Source of the DNA: Thiosocius sp942490985
GTDB taxonomy: Bacteria; Pseudomonadota; Gammaproteobacteria; Chromatiales; Chromatiaceae
Reading direction: 5' to 3'
Assembly (NCBI GenBank): GCA_942490985.1
Contig: CALNYW010000003.1
Location: 496,001-560,000, forward strand
Length of the DNA stretch: 64,000 bases
Shown here: in pieces, positions 9,059 to 19,110 of the stretch
How the letters are laid out: each line of letters begins with the position of its first letter
Position numbering within the stretch: position 1 is the first letter of the stretch
Program-made: the position numbers and the translations under genes
The notes under the pieces: generated by a model
Told to the model about the DNA's origin: nothing
The model's database searches: none
The model's input: only the letters and a program-made list of their open reading frames with translations

Positions 9059-9793
9059 ATGCGAGTCTCGCGAATCTTTGTCGACAACCCACTGGCGCCA
9101 GGCGCCCAGGTCGAGTTCGATGCGCGCACGACCCGCTACGTGACCCAAGTGCTACGCCTGCGCGAGGGCCAGCGGGTAACCCTGTTCAACGGCACCGGTT
9201 CCGACTGGGCTGCCGAACTCGGAGTTTGTCGGCGCACGCATTGCGCGGCACAGGTCATCGAGCCACTGAACACCGAACCGCCCCCGTCTCGCCCGCTGCA
9301 TCTGGGCATCGGCATCTCGCGCGGCGAACGGATGGACTTTGCTATCCAAAAGTCGGTTGAGTTGGGGGTGACCGCAATAACCCCTTTGGTGACCGAACAT
9401 GGCGTCGTGCAACTCGACGCATCGCGCGAGCAAAAACGCCTTGCGCATTGGCATGGCATCATCGTCTCGGCTTGCGAGCAGAGCGGCCGATGCCGTCTCG
9501 CAGATCTGAACCCGATTACTCCCCTCACGTCCTGGCTCAACGACTGTCAAGGCGGATTACTGCTTTACCATCGAGCAAACACCACCCTGGCGCAGCTCGA
9601 ACCAGCACCGCAAAGCCTCAACCTGTTGATTGGTCCCGAAGGCGGGCTGAGTCAGCAAGAACGCGCGGTGGCTGAAGCGCGAGGATTCATCCCGGTGCGA
9701 CTTGGTCCGCGGGTACTTCGAACCGAAACCGCGCCGATCGCGGCACTGGCTGTCATCCAGGCGCGCTGGGGAGACTTTCGCGACGCGGACTAG
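9059..9793 (+). CDS. rsmE: 16S rRNA (uracil-1498-N3)-methyltransferase
   Basis: A 244-residue SPOUT-type methyltransferase that modifies U1498 of 16S rRNA. The N-terminal PUA-like part (MRVSRIFVD through VLRLREGQ) is followed by the SPOUT core. The C-terminal trefoil-knot motifs are LLIGPEGGLS and RLGPRVLRTETA. The ATG at 9059 begins the conserved MRVSRIF sequence 21 bp after metF; longer in-frame starts overlap metF and are rejected. It uses SAM, so it fits functionally beside the SAM cycle. The last 41 bp overlap the convergent chpC gene. Confidence 0.93.
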   Translation: MRVSRIFVDNPLAPGAQVEFDARTTRYVTQVLRLREGQRVTLFNGTGSDWAAELGVCRRTHCAAQVIEPLNTEPPPSRPLHLGIGISRGERMDFAIQKSVELGVTAITPLVTEHGVVQLDASREQKRLAHWHGIIVSACEQSGRCRLADLNPITPLTSWLNDCQGGLLLYHRANTTLAQLEPAPQSLNLLIGPEGGLSQQERAVAEARGFIPVRLGPRVLRTETAPIAALAVIQARWGDFRDAD

Positions 9794-10247
9794 CCGCTCT
9801 ACTGACCGAGGCCTGCAAAAAAGCCAGATCCGGCACGACCAGTGATTCGCCAGCGACCTGCAGACGCAACTTGATCGCCGATCCACTCTGTGGACCACTG
9901 CTTGCTGCTTCGATGGCGTCACGCGTCAGCCGCAACAGCCGTGGGATACCCTGCGAGAGCAACCCCAGCAGCGGCCAGGCCGCTTGCGGATCAGGCGCAT
10001 AGCAAACGGCGATGCGCTGCCGAATGCCGGGGGGTTGATCATCGGCGCCCAACAATCGTTCAAAATCGACCACCGGCAGATCACGTTGACGCCAAGTAAC
10101 ACGGCCAGCAATACCAAGCGGGGTATCGCTCAGCGGCGTCGGATCACGGTAACCGATGATTTCAACAACCGCTGCGTTGGGCAACAACAAACGCCGGTCA
10201 TGCAGCGGGATCAACATGCAACGGATATCGCCCGATTGCTGATTCAC
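9753..10247 (-). CDS. chpC: CheW-like adaptor ChpC
   Basis: A 164-residue CheW-domain protein, the last gene of the Pil-Chp operon. Typical CheW pieces are visible: RRLLLPNAAVVEIIG, GIAGRVTWRQRDLPVVDFERLL and the C-terminal VPDLAFLQ strand. It starts at a GTG that overlaps the chpA stop (GTGA), which implies translational coupling. Its C-terminal codons overlap the convergent rsmE by 41 bp. In P. aeruginosa ChpC is a second CheW-type protein thought to connect additional signals to ChpA. The chpC symbol rests on position and domain; the sequence is diverged. Confidence 0.8.
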   Translation of the reverse strand: MNQQSGDIRCMLIPLHDRRLLLPNAAVVEIIGYRDPTPLSDTPLGIAGRVTWRQRDLPVVDFERLLGADDQPPGIRQRIAVCYAPDPQAAWPLLGLLSQGIPRLLRLTRDAIEAASSGPQSGSAIKLRLQVAGESLVVPDLAFLQASVSRAASPRRESLPSAPG

Positions 10248-13200
10248 AAGGCTGAATCCGCCAGCACCGTATAGATGTTCTCGAGTAAGTCGGCCTCTTG
10301 ATAAGGCTTGCCGAGATATCGCTTCACACCGAGTTCCAAGGCACGATCACGATGTTTATCGCCGCTGCGCGACGTGATCATGATGATCGGGATATCACTG
10401 AGTTCGGGGGTGCTGCGCATGTGTCTGGCCAACTCATAGCCATCCATTCGCGGCATCTCGATGTCGAGCAGCATCACATCGGGGCGATGCTCTTGCAGTT
10501 GGGTAACGGCATCGACGCCATCCTTAGCTGTAATCACCTGCATGTTGTGACGCTCCAGCAAGCGGCTGGTGACTTTACGTACGGTGATCGAATCATCGAC
10601 CACCATGACAGAGACCCCCTTCGCTGCGGGCTCTGCGTCGGCTGGAGCAAGCGGCAGCTGGTGGCTCAGATCACTGCGTATCAGCGTGTTGACATCGAGG
10701 ATCAGCGCTATCTGGCCATCGGCCAGAATGGTTCCACCGGTAAACCAGGGCACCTTGCTCAATTGAACGCCGACCGATTTAACAACGATCTGCCGATTGC
10801 CAAGCAAACCGTCTACCTGAATAGCGACGCGATGTTCACCCGATCGGACCAGCAGCAATGGCAACCAACGCAAGCCATCAGGCAAACTGGGTGCTTGTGT
10901 GCCGAGCATCGCGCCGAGGTATTTCACGGTGTAATCGCGATCTGCGTAGCTGAATCCTTCCCGCTCACCCGCATAGATTTCACGCAGTTCTTCTACCGAT
11001 ACCCGAACAACGCCATCCATGCTGCTGTGGGGCACGGCGTAAAACTCTTCGCCAAGCGTAACGAGCAGGGAATCGGTGATAGCCAGCGTGAACGGCAGCC
11101 GAATCGTGAAGCTGGTGCCCTGCCCGGATTGCGACGCAATCTGCAGCGTACCGCCGAGTTGTTTAACCTCGGTGAGCACAACATCCATGCCTACACCGCG
11201 ACCAGAAACCTGTGACAAGGCCTCGGCGGTCGAGAAACCCGGTTGCAGGATCATTTGGTACAGTTGTTCATCGTCGATTACGGCATCTTCAGCGATCAAC
11301 CCGCGCTCGATCGCCTTGGCGCGAATCCGTGCACGATCGAGACCAGCACCGTCGTCCGCCAGGGTCAATACGATATCCGAGCCCTCGCGCATCAGATGCA
11401 GCGAGATCGTCCCCTCCTCGTCTTTACCGTTCGCCAACCGCGTATTGGCATCCTCGATACCGTGGGACACCGCGTTGCGCAGCAGATGTTCCAAAGGACC
11501 CATCATGCGTTCCAAAATGGCGCGGTCCATATCTTCGTGCCCGCCGAGCACCTTGAGCGCGGCTTTTTTACCGAGTCCGTGACTGGTCTGCCGCACAACA
11601 CGCTCCAGCCTTGGCGCACGGCTCGCAAACTTGACCATGCGCGTCCGCAACAGACTATCCTGCAGATCGGTGTTGACCCGCGCCTGCTGCAATAGCAGCG
11701 TGTCGGTATCGCGACTCAGGTCACTCAGTGAGTTACCGAGGTTAGAGAGGTCTTCAACGGTCTCTGACAACGCACGCGACAGCTGCTGCATCGTTGAGTA
11801 GCGATCCAGCTCCAACGGATCGAAGTCAGCCCGCGGCTCACCCTCACGCTCGTGGCGAGACAAAATCTGGGCCTCGGTTTCCAGTTCCAGATCGCGCAAC
11901 TGGCTACGCAATCGATCAGTCGTCTGTTGCAGCTCACCCAGGTTGAATGCAAACGTGGTGTTCTGCTGCTCGATCCGTGCGCGATAGATGCTTACCTCGC
12001 CCGCGTTATTGACCATTTGATCGAGCGTCTCGGACGGCACCCTGACGCGTTCTCCACCGCCAGCGGAGACCTTTTCATCGGTGGGTAGCGGCCGCCGCTC
12101 GACAAAGCCCTGCGCGGCGTCTAGTCCATCACCATCGGGGAAATGCACAACGGTCGTGTCGTCACTGACAAGCTCCGATACACGACTGTCATCGCGGGTT
12201 TCTGCGTCCAGCAAATAACTCGAGTCATCCAACAGCTCTGAGTCTGTCATCAACTGCGAGTCGGTCAGTAATTCGGAGTCGGTAGCACTGACATCCGTCG
12301 CCTCGGTGTCAAGGCCTTCGTTAGACACCGCGTCGTTAACCGACGACACGCTGGCTGGCTCGTCAACAAATACATGATCGGTGGCAAGGTTGTCTTGATC
12401 GTGCAAGAAGGCGGCTTCAAGCGGCGCCCATGCTTGCCCGTGCGCGGCCGCCTCAAGACGTTCGATGACCCCGGGATAGGTGTCTGGGGCCTGGCTACCC
12501 GCCAACCTGTCTACCGATTGGGCCAACATGTCTGTCGCGTGCCGCACGAGATCTTTCAGCGCATCGCTATCGCTGATACGTCGTTCCGTAACGCTTTCAA
12601 AAACGGATTCGAGTGCATGACTGAGGTCGCCGATGGGTGCAATACCCGCAAGTCGTGCACCACCTTTCATGGTGTGCAAGGTGCGCTGCAGCTGCGCAAC
12701 CGGAGCGAGATCACCCGCTGCCTTTTGCCAGTCACCCAACTCGACTTCCAGTGACTCGATAAGCTCCCTCGCTTCCTCAAGGAAGACCTCGAGCAGTTCG
12801 GGATCAACTGACTCAACATCAGCCTTGGCGGCTTCAGCGTGTTCCTCTTCCAGATCCGGTGCCGGATGACTCAAAGCGTCGGTAAAACGCCGAACATCGT
12901 CGCGTACCGGCTGCCAGGCAATTGCCTCCAATGGAGGTGCATCGATGCTGTTGGCCAGCGCCGTCAGCTTGTCTCGACTCTGACGGAGCATATCGAGCAA
13001 CTCTGCACCGACAGGATTGCCAAGACTGACCATCACGTTGCTGCAGTCTTCAAGTGCGCCGGCGAGTTCTGCGACCGCTTCCATGCCGGCGGTTCTCGAG
13101 CAGCCACGTAGGGTGTGCATCGCACGGCGCAGATCATCGTCAACGCACGTAGCCGTTGCGTCTGGCTGACAACGATCGACAAAGTCGCTCAACACCTGAA

Positions 13201-15979
13201 TGTGACCGAGTGCTTCACTGAGGAACACATGATTCAGACTGGTATCACCGCTGCTCGCGGCCGTGTCGACCTCCGCAAAGTCAGAATCATCGACCTCGGT
13301 TGCGGTCAGTATCGACTCATCTTCCTGTTCGATGCCGCCAGCATCAGCACCGTTCGACGCGACGTCACCGGCGGATGTCGGAATACCCGGAACCAAGGCG
13401 TCAAACTCGAGCAAATCGGCTTCGACCAGCGTCTGTGCGTCCGATCCGGAATCTGCGACCGCTGGCGCTTCAGCGGCAAGGTCATCGGTCATTTCAACGC
13501 CCGTTGTCGCTGCAGCCGGACCGAGCACCTGGCCAGCCGCGAGCGCCTCAGCGCGTCCCGCGAGCTCGCTTACATCCGCGCCGTCACGAGACATGCGCTT
13601 TGCTTCATCGACAAGCACCGGCAGAACGTCCAACGTGTCATCCAACACCTGGATCACATCTGACGAATCGCCCACAGTGCCGTCGATGACCCGGTTGAGC
13701 AGGTTTTCGATCGACCAGGCAAACTCGCCGATATTGAGCGCACCAACCATTCTGCCGCTGCCTTTCAGGGTATGGAATGAGCGACGAATCGTCGTCAGTG
13801 CTTCCTGGTTGGCACGATCATCGCGCCAGATTGGATATTGCGCCTGAATAGTCTGCAGCTCTTCCTCGGCCTCTTCGCCGAAGACCTCCAGGATCTCAGA
13901 ATCGATCTCATCGGACGCTGCCTCGACCGATACCTCTTGGCCGCCATGCGTCGACCCTGCCGGCAAATCGGCGACCGATTCGTTCGACGCAGTCTCCACC
14001 GAATCCTCGTCGTCCGCCTGCTGTGCGGCCGACGGCGCTTGTTCAGACCGGTCAGCGTCGGGCTCACTATCGGTGGCGTGCGTCAACGATTGATCGGCAT
14101 CATCAGCGGCAACGATTGGCAGTTCGACGACAGCCGCATCCTCCGGCAACGCCGGAAAAGCGATAACGTTGTCGGCATCTGGCTGGAACGGCGAGATATC
14201 TTGCTCAGCTGCATCCGGCGCCGGGCCCTCCGCCGCCACTTCTTCCAGCCGTTCGATAGTCGAGGCTTGCCCAACACCGATTTCGGCCGAAGCCAGACCC
14301 AGCCGTTCCAGCGCTGCCTGCGCATACGACAACACGCGGCTGCGATCTTCGCCGGGCTCCACCGACGCCTGCATATAGCACTCCGTGCCAATGACCACAT
14401 CGGCAATCGCATCGCTTTCCATTTCTGAAGGTCGCCCGCGTTTGCCGGCGTCCAGGTCTTCAAACAGCGGCGCAAGCCGTTCGAGCAGCACGCCCGCCTC
14501 GCCTAACTCAAGCATCTGCAAAACCCCGGCTACGCCATTGAGACGGGGTGATACGTCACCGAGTTGGCTGGCATCCTGGGGGTTGTCGAGGTACTGCAGG
14601 ATCGCGTCTTTGGTCTTGGCGATGTCGACCATCGCCTCATCAATGGCAGCTCGGAAATGCTGATTCATCTCGCCTTCGGCGAGCGACTGCGAATAGACGC
14701 CCTCCATGGGCTCATCCATGCCAACGGCAAGGTGACCGCCTGAAGAAAGGCTGGACAGCGAGGCTTCGACGAACAGCAGATCACTGGCCAACAGCATCAA
14801 GCGATCTTCCGGAGGCACTTGCCCGGCGGCTTCGGCAGCCCGCAACTCGTCACAGCGATGTTTCAAGCGGCTGCGCAGATCTCCACGACCAACCATGCCG
14901 AGCGTATCGCCGATACGCTGGATAGCCGCGGCGAGTCCGGTAACACGGGCAAACTCGCGGCGATCACTGCGCATAAACAGGTCGAGTCGGTCCTTCACAT
15001 CGCGCAAATCTTGCCCGAGCGCCTCGCCGACCGCGGCAAACAGTTCGCGGTCAGGTCCGCCGAGCAGGTCGACCGCATCGGCGACCTGATCTTCGGCGAA
15101 GCTATTGGCCAACTCGGCAGATTGACGCACCGCCACAACAGCAGGATCGACCGAGTCCGAGCGAGCGACGTAGTACAACATGTTCTTCAATAGCTCGACC
15201 GGGAAATCGAGCATGGCGACTTCCTCGCCCTGATCAATGATTTGCTTGAACACGCGGTCCAGCTTGCCGAACAGTGGCTTTACCGCCAACGCCGGCGCCT
15301 CTTCGTCTTCGCGCAAGACTTGGGTCAGCGCCTGGCCAGCGTCAAGCAGACGACGGAACCGGGCCGTACCCGCCGCCGTATGCAGCGAATCGAGAACATC
15401 CCGGATTTGCTCAAGCGCCTGATGAACGTTTTGACCGCGAATCCAGTTCAATAGACCGCGATGGAAATGACTGCGCTGATGGTGAATCAATTCCGGCAAC
15501 TCACGGTTACCCGATCCAGGCCTTACGGTTTCAGCAGCAATCACCGCATCAAGCTTCGGCGCGAACAGCGACGTCTCTGATACCAGCGGCGCATCGTGGG
15601 CAGCGCGGATGTCATTGAGCAACGGCAGCAAGACCAACGGAATATCGGCGCTCCCCGACTCGATCTTCTCCATATAGGCCGGCAGCTGAACGATGCCGAG
15701 CATCAGTGCCTCGGCAGCGCCTTCGACATTTTTGACCCGTCCCTGTGAGAGGGCAACAGCCAGCTGTTCCATCTCATCGGCCAGCATGGCGCCGCCATAA
15801 ACCTGGACCATGTCCAATGCGCCGTGCACGTGGTGCAGTCGGTCAATCGTTTCGGTGATGCGTTCTTTCTGACCGTCGACGAAATCCTCGAGGGCGGTTC
15901 TCGCCTCCCTCAACGTCTGATCAAGATCACTGCGTATCCAACGCAGTCCGCTCCTGTCCTGGTGCAGTTCTTGCGCCAT
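10244..15979 (-). CDS. chpA: Hybrid chemosensory histidine kinase ChpA (PilL-like)
   Basis: A very large CheA-type kinase (about 1911 residues) controlling type IV pilus activity. Three clear Hpt signatures appear: HTLKGSGRMVG (near 740), MHTLRGCSRTAG (near 955) and LHTMKGGARLAG (near 1105); the long N terminus looks like further degenerate Hpt repeats. Then come the dimerisation region (about 1310-1420), a HATPase with N box NAVSHGIED (near 1505), DDGAGLD and GRGVGMDVV, a CheW-like domain (about 1640-1770) and a receiver domain with VDDS, LLDIEMPRMDG and GKPY (last 120 residues). Acidic linkers separate the modules. The start is ATG 15979; a GTG three codons upstream is possible. It is coupled to pilJ and chpC. 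Confidence 0.93.
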   Translation of the reverse strand: MAQELHQDRSGLRWIRSDLDQTLREARTALEDFVDGQKERITETIDRLHHVHGALDMVQVYGGAMLADEMEQLAVALSQGRVKNVEGAAEALMLGIVQLPAYMEKIESGSADIPLVLLPLLNDIRAAHDAPLVSETSLFAPKLDAVIAAETVRPGSGNRELPELIHHQRSHFHRGLLNWIRGQNVHQALEQIRDVLDSLHTAAGTARFRRLLDAGQALTQVLREDEEAPALAVKPLFGKLDRVFKQIIDQGEEVAMLDFPVELLKNMLYYVARSDSVDPAVVAVRQSAELANSFAEDQVADAVDLLGGPDRELFAAVGEALGQDLRDVKDRLDLFMRSDRREFARVTGLAAAIQRIGDTLGMVGRGDLRSRLKHRCDELRAAEAAGQVPPEDRLMLLASDLLFVEASLSSLSSGGHLAVGMDEPMEGVYSQSLAEGEMNQHFRAAIDEAMVDIAKTKDAILQYLDNPQDASQLGDVSPRLNGVAGVLQMLELGEAGVLLERLAPLFEDLDAGKRGRPSEMESDAIADVVIGTECYMQASVEPGEDRSRVLSYAQAALERLGLASAEIGVGQASTIERLEEVAAEGPAPDAAEQDISPFQPDADNVIAFPALPEDAAVVELPIVAADDADQSLTHATDSEPDADRSEQAPSAAQQADDEDSVETASNESVADLPAGSTHGGQEVSVEAASDEIDSEILEVFGEEAEEELQTIQAQYPIWRDDRANQEALTTIRRSFHTLKGSGRMVGALNIGEFAWSIENLLNRVIDGTVGDSSDVIQVLDDTLDVLPVLVDEAKRMSRDGADVSELAGRAEALAAGQVLGPAAATTGVEMTDDLAAEAPAVADSGSDAQTLVEADLLEFDALVPGIPTSAGDVASNGADAGGIEQEDESILTATEVDDSDFAEVDTAASSGDTSLNHVFLSEALGHIQVLSDFVDRCQPDATATCVDDDLRRAMHTLRGCSRTAGMEAVAELAGALEDCSNVMVSLGNPVGAELLDMLRQSRDKLTALANSIDAPPLEAIAWQPVRDDVRRFTDALSHPAPDLEEEHAEAAKADVESVDPELLEVFLEEARELIESLEVELGDWQKAAGDLAPVAQLQRTLHTMKGGARLAGIAPIGDLSHALESVFESVTERRISDSDALKDLVRHATDMLAQSVDRLAGSQAPDTYPGVIERLEAAAHGQAWAPLEAAFLHDQDNLATDHVFVDEPASVSSVNDAVSNEGLDTEATDVSATDSELLTDSQLMTDSELLDDSSYLLDAETRDDSRVSELVSDDTTVVHFPDGDGLDAAQGFVERRPLPTDEKVSAGGGERVRVPSETLDQMVNNAGEVSIYRARIEQQNTTFAFNLGELQQTTDRLRSQLRDLELETEAQILSRHEREGEPRADFDPLELDRYSTMQQLSRALSETVEDLSNLGNSLSDLSRDTDTLLLQQARVNTDLQDSLLRTRMVKFASRAPRLERVVRQTSHGLGKKAALKVLGGHEDMDRAILERMMGPLEHLLRNAVSHGIEDANTRLANGKDEEGTISLHLMREGSDIVLTLADDGAGLDRARIRAKAIERGLIAEDAVIDDEQLYQMILQPGFSTAEALSQVSGRGVGMDVVLTEVKQLGGTLQIASQSGQGTSFTIRLPFTLAITDSLLVTLGEEFYAVPHSSMDGVVRVSVEELREIYAGEREGFSYADRDYTVKYLGAMLGTQAPSLPDGLRWLPLLLVRSGEHRVAIQVDGLLGNRQIVVKSVGVQLSKVPWFTGGTILADGQIALILDVNTLIRSDLSHQLPLAPADAEPAAKGVSVMVVDDSITVRKVTSRLLERHNMQVITAKDGVDAVTQLQEHRPDVMLLDIEMPRMDGYELARHMRSTPELSDIPIIMITSRSGDKHRDRALELGVKRYLGKPYQEADLLENIYTVLADSAL
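12200..12300 (-). repeat. Short degenerate repeat in the ChpA acidic linker
   Basis: Within the chpA linker upstream of the kinase core the coding sequence repeats a five-residue unit, TDSEL, TDSQL, TDSEL, DDSSY, as imperfect 15-nt DNA repeats. This is typical of slippage in a disordered, acidic linker and does not interrupt the frame. Confidence 0.5.
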
Positions 15980-15994
15980 GCTTCCCACCCTGCG

Positions 15995-18043
15995 TCAGCC
16001 CGCCGGCGTGTCGTCGTCCGGCAGCTTGAAGCGTGCCACGGTTTGCCGCAGTTGTTCAGCCATCTGCGCCAACGTCTCGATTGATTGCGTAGTTTGTTCG
16101 GTACCTTCCGATGTTTGACTGGTTATCTGTTGGATAACGCTCATCGTGCCGTCAATAGAACCAACCTCTTTTGACTGCGCCTGAAGTTGCCCTGCGATTG
16201 CCTCAGTGGCGCTGGCAATATCCTGTGAGACCTGCTCGATCCGCTGCAAGGCTTCACCGGCATCTTCAGCCAGTTTTGCACCATTGACGACGCCGGTCGT
16301 GCTGGTTTCCATCGAACTAACCGCCTCATTGGTATCCGCCTGGATAGTCTTGACCAGGGCATCGATCTGCTTGGTCGCATTAGCCGACCGTTCGGCGAGA
16401 CGCTGCACCTCGTCGGCCACGACCGCGAAGCCCCGTCCCGACTCACCAGCCATCGCGGCCTGCATCGCCGCATTGAGGGCGAGAATATTGGTCTGATCCG
16501 CAATGTCCTCGATCAGCTCGACAATGTTGCCGATCTCTTGGGAGCTCTCACCAAGACGCTTGATCCTTTTTGCGGTCTCTTGGATCTGTTCGCGGATACT
16601 GTCCATGCCGGCGATGGTCTTACGCACCGTGCCGCCACCTGCCGCCGCAATGTCAACTGACTCCTGTGCAATGGCCGCCGACTTCCCCGCCTCCTCAGCC
16701 ATTTGGGCCATCGCCTCGGACATTGATTTGACGGTTTCTGAAGCATTCTCGATCTGATTGCGTTGATGATCAGAGGCCTCTTCAAGCCGTAGCGCAGTGC
16801 CCCGGGTTTCCTGTGCCGATGCGGATACGCGCACGGAAGTTTCGTTGATGGTTGTTACCAGGCTGCGCATCTCTTCGACCGCCTGGTTCACCGAATCGGC
16901 GATTGCGCCCGTTATGTCTTCGGTGACTGTTGCCTCTATCGTGAGGTCGCCATCCGACAAATCGACCATTTCGTCGAGCAACCGACGGATCGCCGCCTGG
17001 TTGCGCAGGTTTTGCTGATCAGCCTGTTGCGCCCGCTGACGTGCCTCACGCAGCAGCGCAAAGCCCAACAACAACAGCAGAGCCGCGGCGACAAGCCCCA
17101 ATACGATGACCACGGCTGGCCCCAACACGATCGGGCCAAGCCGGGCGACGGATTTTTTGGGATCCAATGCGTCTGACAGCGTGCCAATGGCCTGATCGAG
17201 GGCGTCAGATGACGGCGCTAGATCGCCGGACGCTGCGAGGGCCGGCACGACATTCGGCGCCAGTTCAGCGATCTCGGCGACATGGTCGCTGATCGATCGA
17301 AAGGTCTTGGCGGCCTGCGCAAGTTTGGCATCGACACCTTGAATACGCTTGAGGCCTAAAGCGCTATCGCCCGTCAGCATGCCGTTGAGTACGCGACCGA
17401 ACCGGGCGGTATCCCGAATCGCTTGATTAATCACCGCGCGGCTTTTCACACCATCGACAAGCATCCGGCTCACGTTGTCGTCCAATCGCTGCGCCAGCAA
17501 CAACTGTCGTGTCGCAAGGTAGACCTGCTGCTGGTCAGCGCCTCCGTCGACCAACGCTTTGACGACCTCTTCAGATACTTCTTGTAGATCTGGTATCTCA
17601 GCGGTGATGACATCGCTGAATTCACGCAGGGATAGAATCGCGCTCTGATTCAGGAGGATGTCATCGACCAGGGCGCGCAAAGCCAGCCACTGATCATCGA
17701 CTCCGCGCAGCTCTGTTTCGACCTGGGGCGGCGCAGCCGGCAGTCCAATCGCCGGATCGCCAATTTTCAGCTGGTCGAGCAGCGTAATGAAACGGTCTCG
17801 ATCATCACGCAGTCGCTCAAAGGCAGATTTGCCGCCGACTGATGCCTGCAGCGCGTGTTTTGCCACCTTTTGGGCCAACACCTGCTGTTCTGCAACGCGT
17901 TGAAGATACTGCTCGGCGTGACTTTCGAGTCGCGACACAAAGATAAAGGCAACAATCGCTGCGACCACCGCGACCAAAACGAGCACGGTGAGGACGGGGA
18001 TAACTCGATTACCGCTGCCAATCGATGTCGCTTTGCCTTTCAT
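15995..18043 (-). CDS. pilJ: Methyl-accepting chemotaxis protein PilJ
   Basis: A 682-residue inner-membrane chemoreceptor of the Pil-Chp system. A transmembrane helix lies at about 14-36, then a periplasmic PilJ-type sensor, a second transmembrane helix at about 305-330, a HAMP-like region and a long coiled-coil signalling domain. The highly conserved hairpin tip reads LNAAMQAAMAGESGRGFAVV, close to the receptor consensus, though the first alanine run has M where E is usual. AAGGAA precedes the ATG. It lies between pilI and chpA. In P. aeruginosa PilJ is reported to sense pilus or surface state and to activate ChpA. Confidence 0.94.
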   Translation of the reverse strand: MKGKATSIGSGNRVIPVLTVLVLVAVVAAIVAFIFVSRLESHAEQYLQRVAEQQVLAQKVAKHALQASVGGKSAFERLRDDRDRFITLLDQLKIGDPAIGLPAAPPQVETELRGVDDQWLALRALVDDILLNQSAILSLREFSDVITAEIPDLQEVSEEVVKALVDGGADQQQVYLATRQLLLAQRLDDNVSRMLVDGVKSRAVINQAIRDTARFGRVLNGMLTGDSALGLKRIQGVDAKLAQAAKTFRSISDHVAEIAELAPNVVPALAASGDLAPSSDALDQAIGTLSDALDPKKSVARLGPIVLGPAVVIVLGLVAAALLLLLGFALLREARQRAQQADQQNLRNQAAIRRLLDEMVDLSDGDLTIEATVTEDITGAIADSVNQAVEEMRSLVTTINETSVRVSASAQETRGTALRLEEASDHQRNQIENASETVKSMSEAMAQMAEEAGKSAAIAQESVDIAAAGGGTVRKTIAGMDSIREQIQETAKRIKRLGESSQEIGNIVELIEDIADQTNILALNAAMQAAMAGESGRGFAVVADEVQRLAERSANATKQIDALVKTIQADTNEAVSSMETSTTGVVNGAKLAEDAGEALQRIEQVSQDIASATEAIAGQLQAQSKEVGSIDGTMSVIQQITSQTSEGTEQTTQSIETLAQMAEQLRQTVARFKLPDDDTPAG

Positions 18044-18132
18044 GTTTCCTTACCTAAGTCTTCTTCGTCTTGGCGAACCGTCGAAGTGTTCTTCGTCTGA
18101 GCAAAAAACAGTCGCAGGTGCGCCTTTCTGTA

Positions 18133-18693
18133 TTAAGCGGCCGCTGAACGAAATTCTGGATCGGCGGCAAGTGCTTTCATATTAATGACCGGGAACACGT
18201 CATCCGCGAGGCTGAATGCCTCATACACATAGGCACCGAGTACGCCTTTGATCCGGGCATCAGGCATTCGACTGGCCTTTGAGAAATGGCGCATTCCCTG
18301 GACCGAAGGAACCAGCAGGCCGGCGACCAGGCCGCGCAGCCGCAATACGAGCACCCGTGCCGATTTCGACGGCACCAGGGCTTTGCCGCCAAAATACGCC
18401 TGCAGATCGATTACCGGCAAAAGACTACCTCGCACATTCGCCAGACCGAGCATCCAGGGCTTCGCTCCCGGCACACGTGTTATGCGTTCGTGATAAGGCA
18501 GCATCTCACTGACCTCATCCATCGCACAGGCCAGCCGTACACCGGCCACACTGAAAACCAAGCCATCCCAGATGTCTTGCTGGCCTTCGGTCTCAGGTAG
18601 GCGTTGCGCAGCCTGCTCGCTAAGCGACGCCATCTCAACCAAGGTGTTCATCACCTCGGTTGTGGTCAGTGGATTCTCGGGCAGTTCAAGCAT
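18133..18693 (-). CDS. pilI: CheW-like adaptor PilI
   Basis: A 186-residue CheW-domain protein that should link the PilJ receptor to the ChpA kinase. The core shows GLVFSVAGVRLACAMDEVSEM, GLANVRGSLLPVIDL and a C-terminal FPVINMKALAA strand, in the expected order. It starts six bp after the pilH stop, so it is in the same operon (pilG-pilH-pilI-pilJ-chpA-chpC). An 89-bp gap separates it from pilJ. The first 40 residues are less conserved. Confidence 0.92.
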   Translation of the reverse strand: MLELPENPLTTTEVMNTLVEMASLSEQAAQRLPETEGQQDIWDGLVFSVAGVRLACAMDEVSEMLPYHERITRVPGAKPWMLGLANVRGSLLPVIDLQAYFGGKALVPSKSARVLVLRLRGLVAGLLVPSVQGMRHFSKASRMPDARIKGVLGAYVYEAFSLADDVFPVINMKALAADPEFRSAAA

Positions 18694-18699
18694 GCGGGC

Positions 18700-19062
18700 T
18701 CAGTTCAGCAATTCGCCGATCGACGCCAAGAGTTCGCGACCATCAACCGGCTTCACCAGGTAGCCACGAGCCCCTTGACGCATACCCCACTCCCGATCGG
18801 TTTCCTGATCCTTTGTGGTCACCATCAATATCGGAATGTGTTGCGTTTTCGGGTCACGGCTCAACTTACGGGTCGCCTGAAAACCGTTGAGCCCGGGCAT
18901 CACCACATCCATCAAAATGACGTCAGGCGCATGGGTCTTGGCCGCCGCGATACCGGCCTCCCCATCAGACGCGGTAACCGCATCATGCCCCCCTTGTTTG
19001 AGAATTTTCGCCAGCACGTGCAACTCGGTGGGCGAATCATCAACGATCAATATCTTGGCCAT
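18700..19062 (-). CDS. pilH: Twitching motility response regulator PilH
   Basis: A 120-residue stand-alone CheY-like receiver. The acidic pocket is D8-D9, the phospho-acceptor D52 lies in LMDVVMPGLNG, and the conserved lysine lies in VKPVDG near 104. There is no output domain, so it acts by protein interaction. In P. aeruginosa PilH counteracts or buffers PilG signalling and affects PilT-driven retraction. It lies between pilG and pilI with short spacers. Confidence 0.93.
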   Translation of the reverse strand: MAKILIVDDSPTELHVLAKILKQGGHDAVTASDGEAGIAAAKTHAPDVILMDVVMPGLNGFQATRKLSRDPKTQHIPILMVTTKDQETDREWGMRQGARGYLVKPVDGRELLASIGELLN

Positions 19063-19110
19063 GGGCAGCGTTAATCCGGTGAGGGCATCGAAAGATTGTC
19101 TGACAATCCG

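Noticed and set aside
18061..18098. Direct repeat TTCTTCGTCT in the pilI-pilJ gap
   Set aside because: A single 10-nt pair 28 bp apart is too short to assign meaning without further copies.
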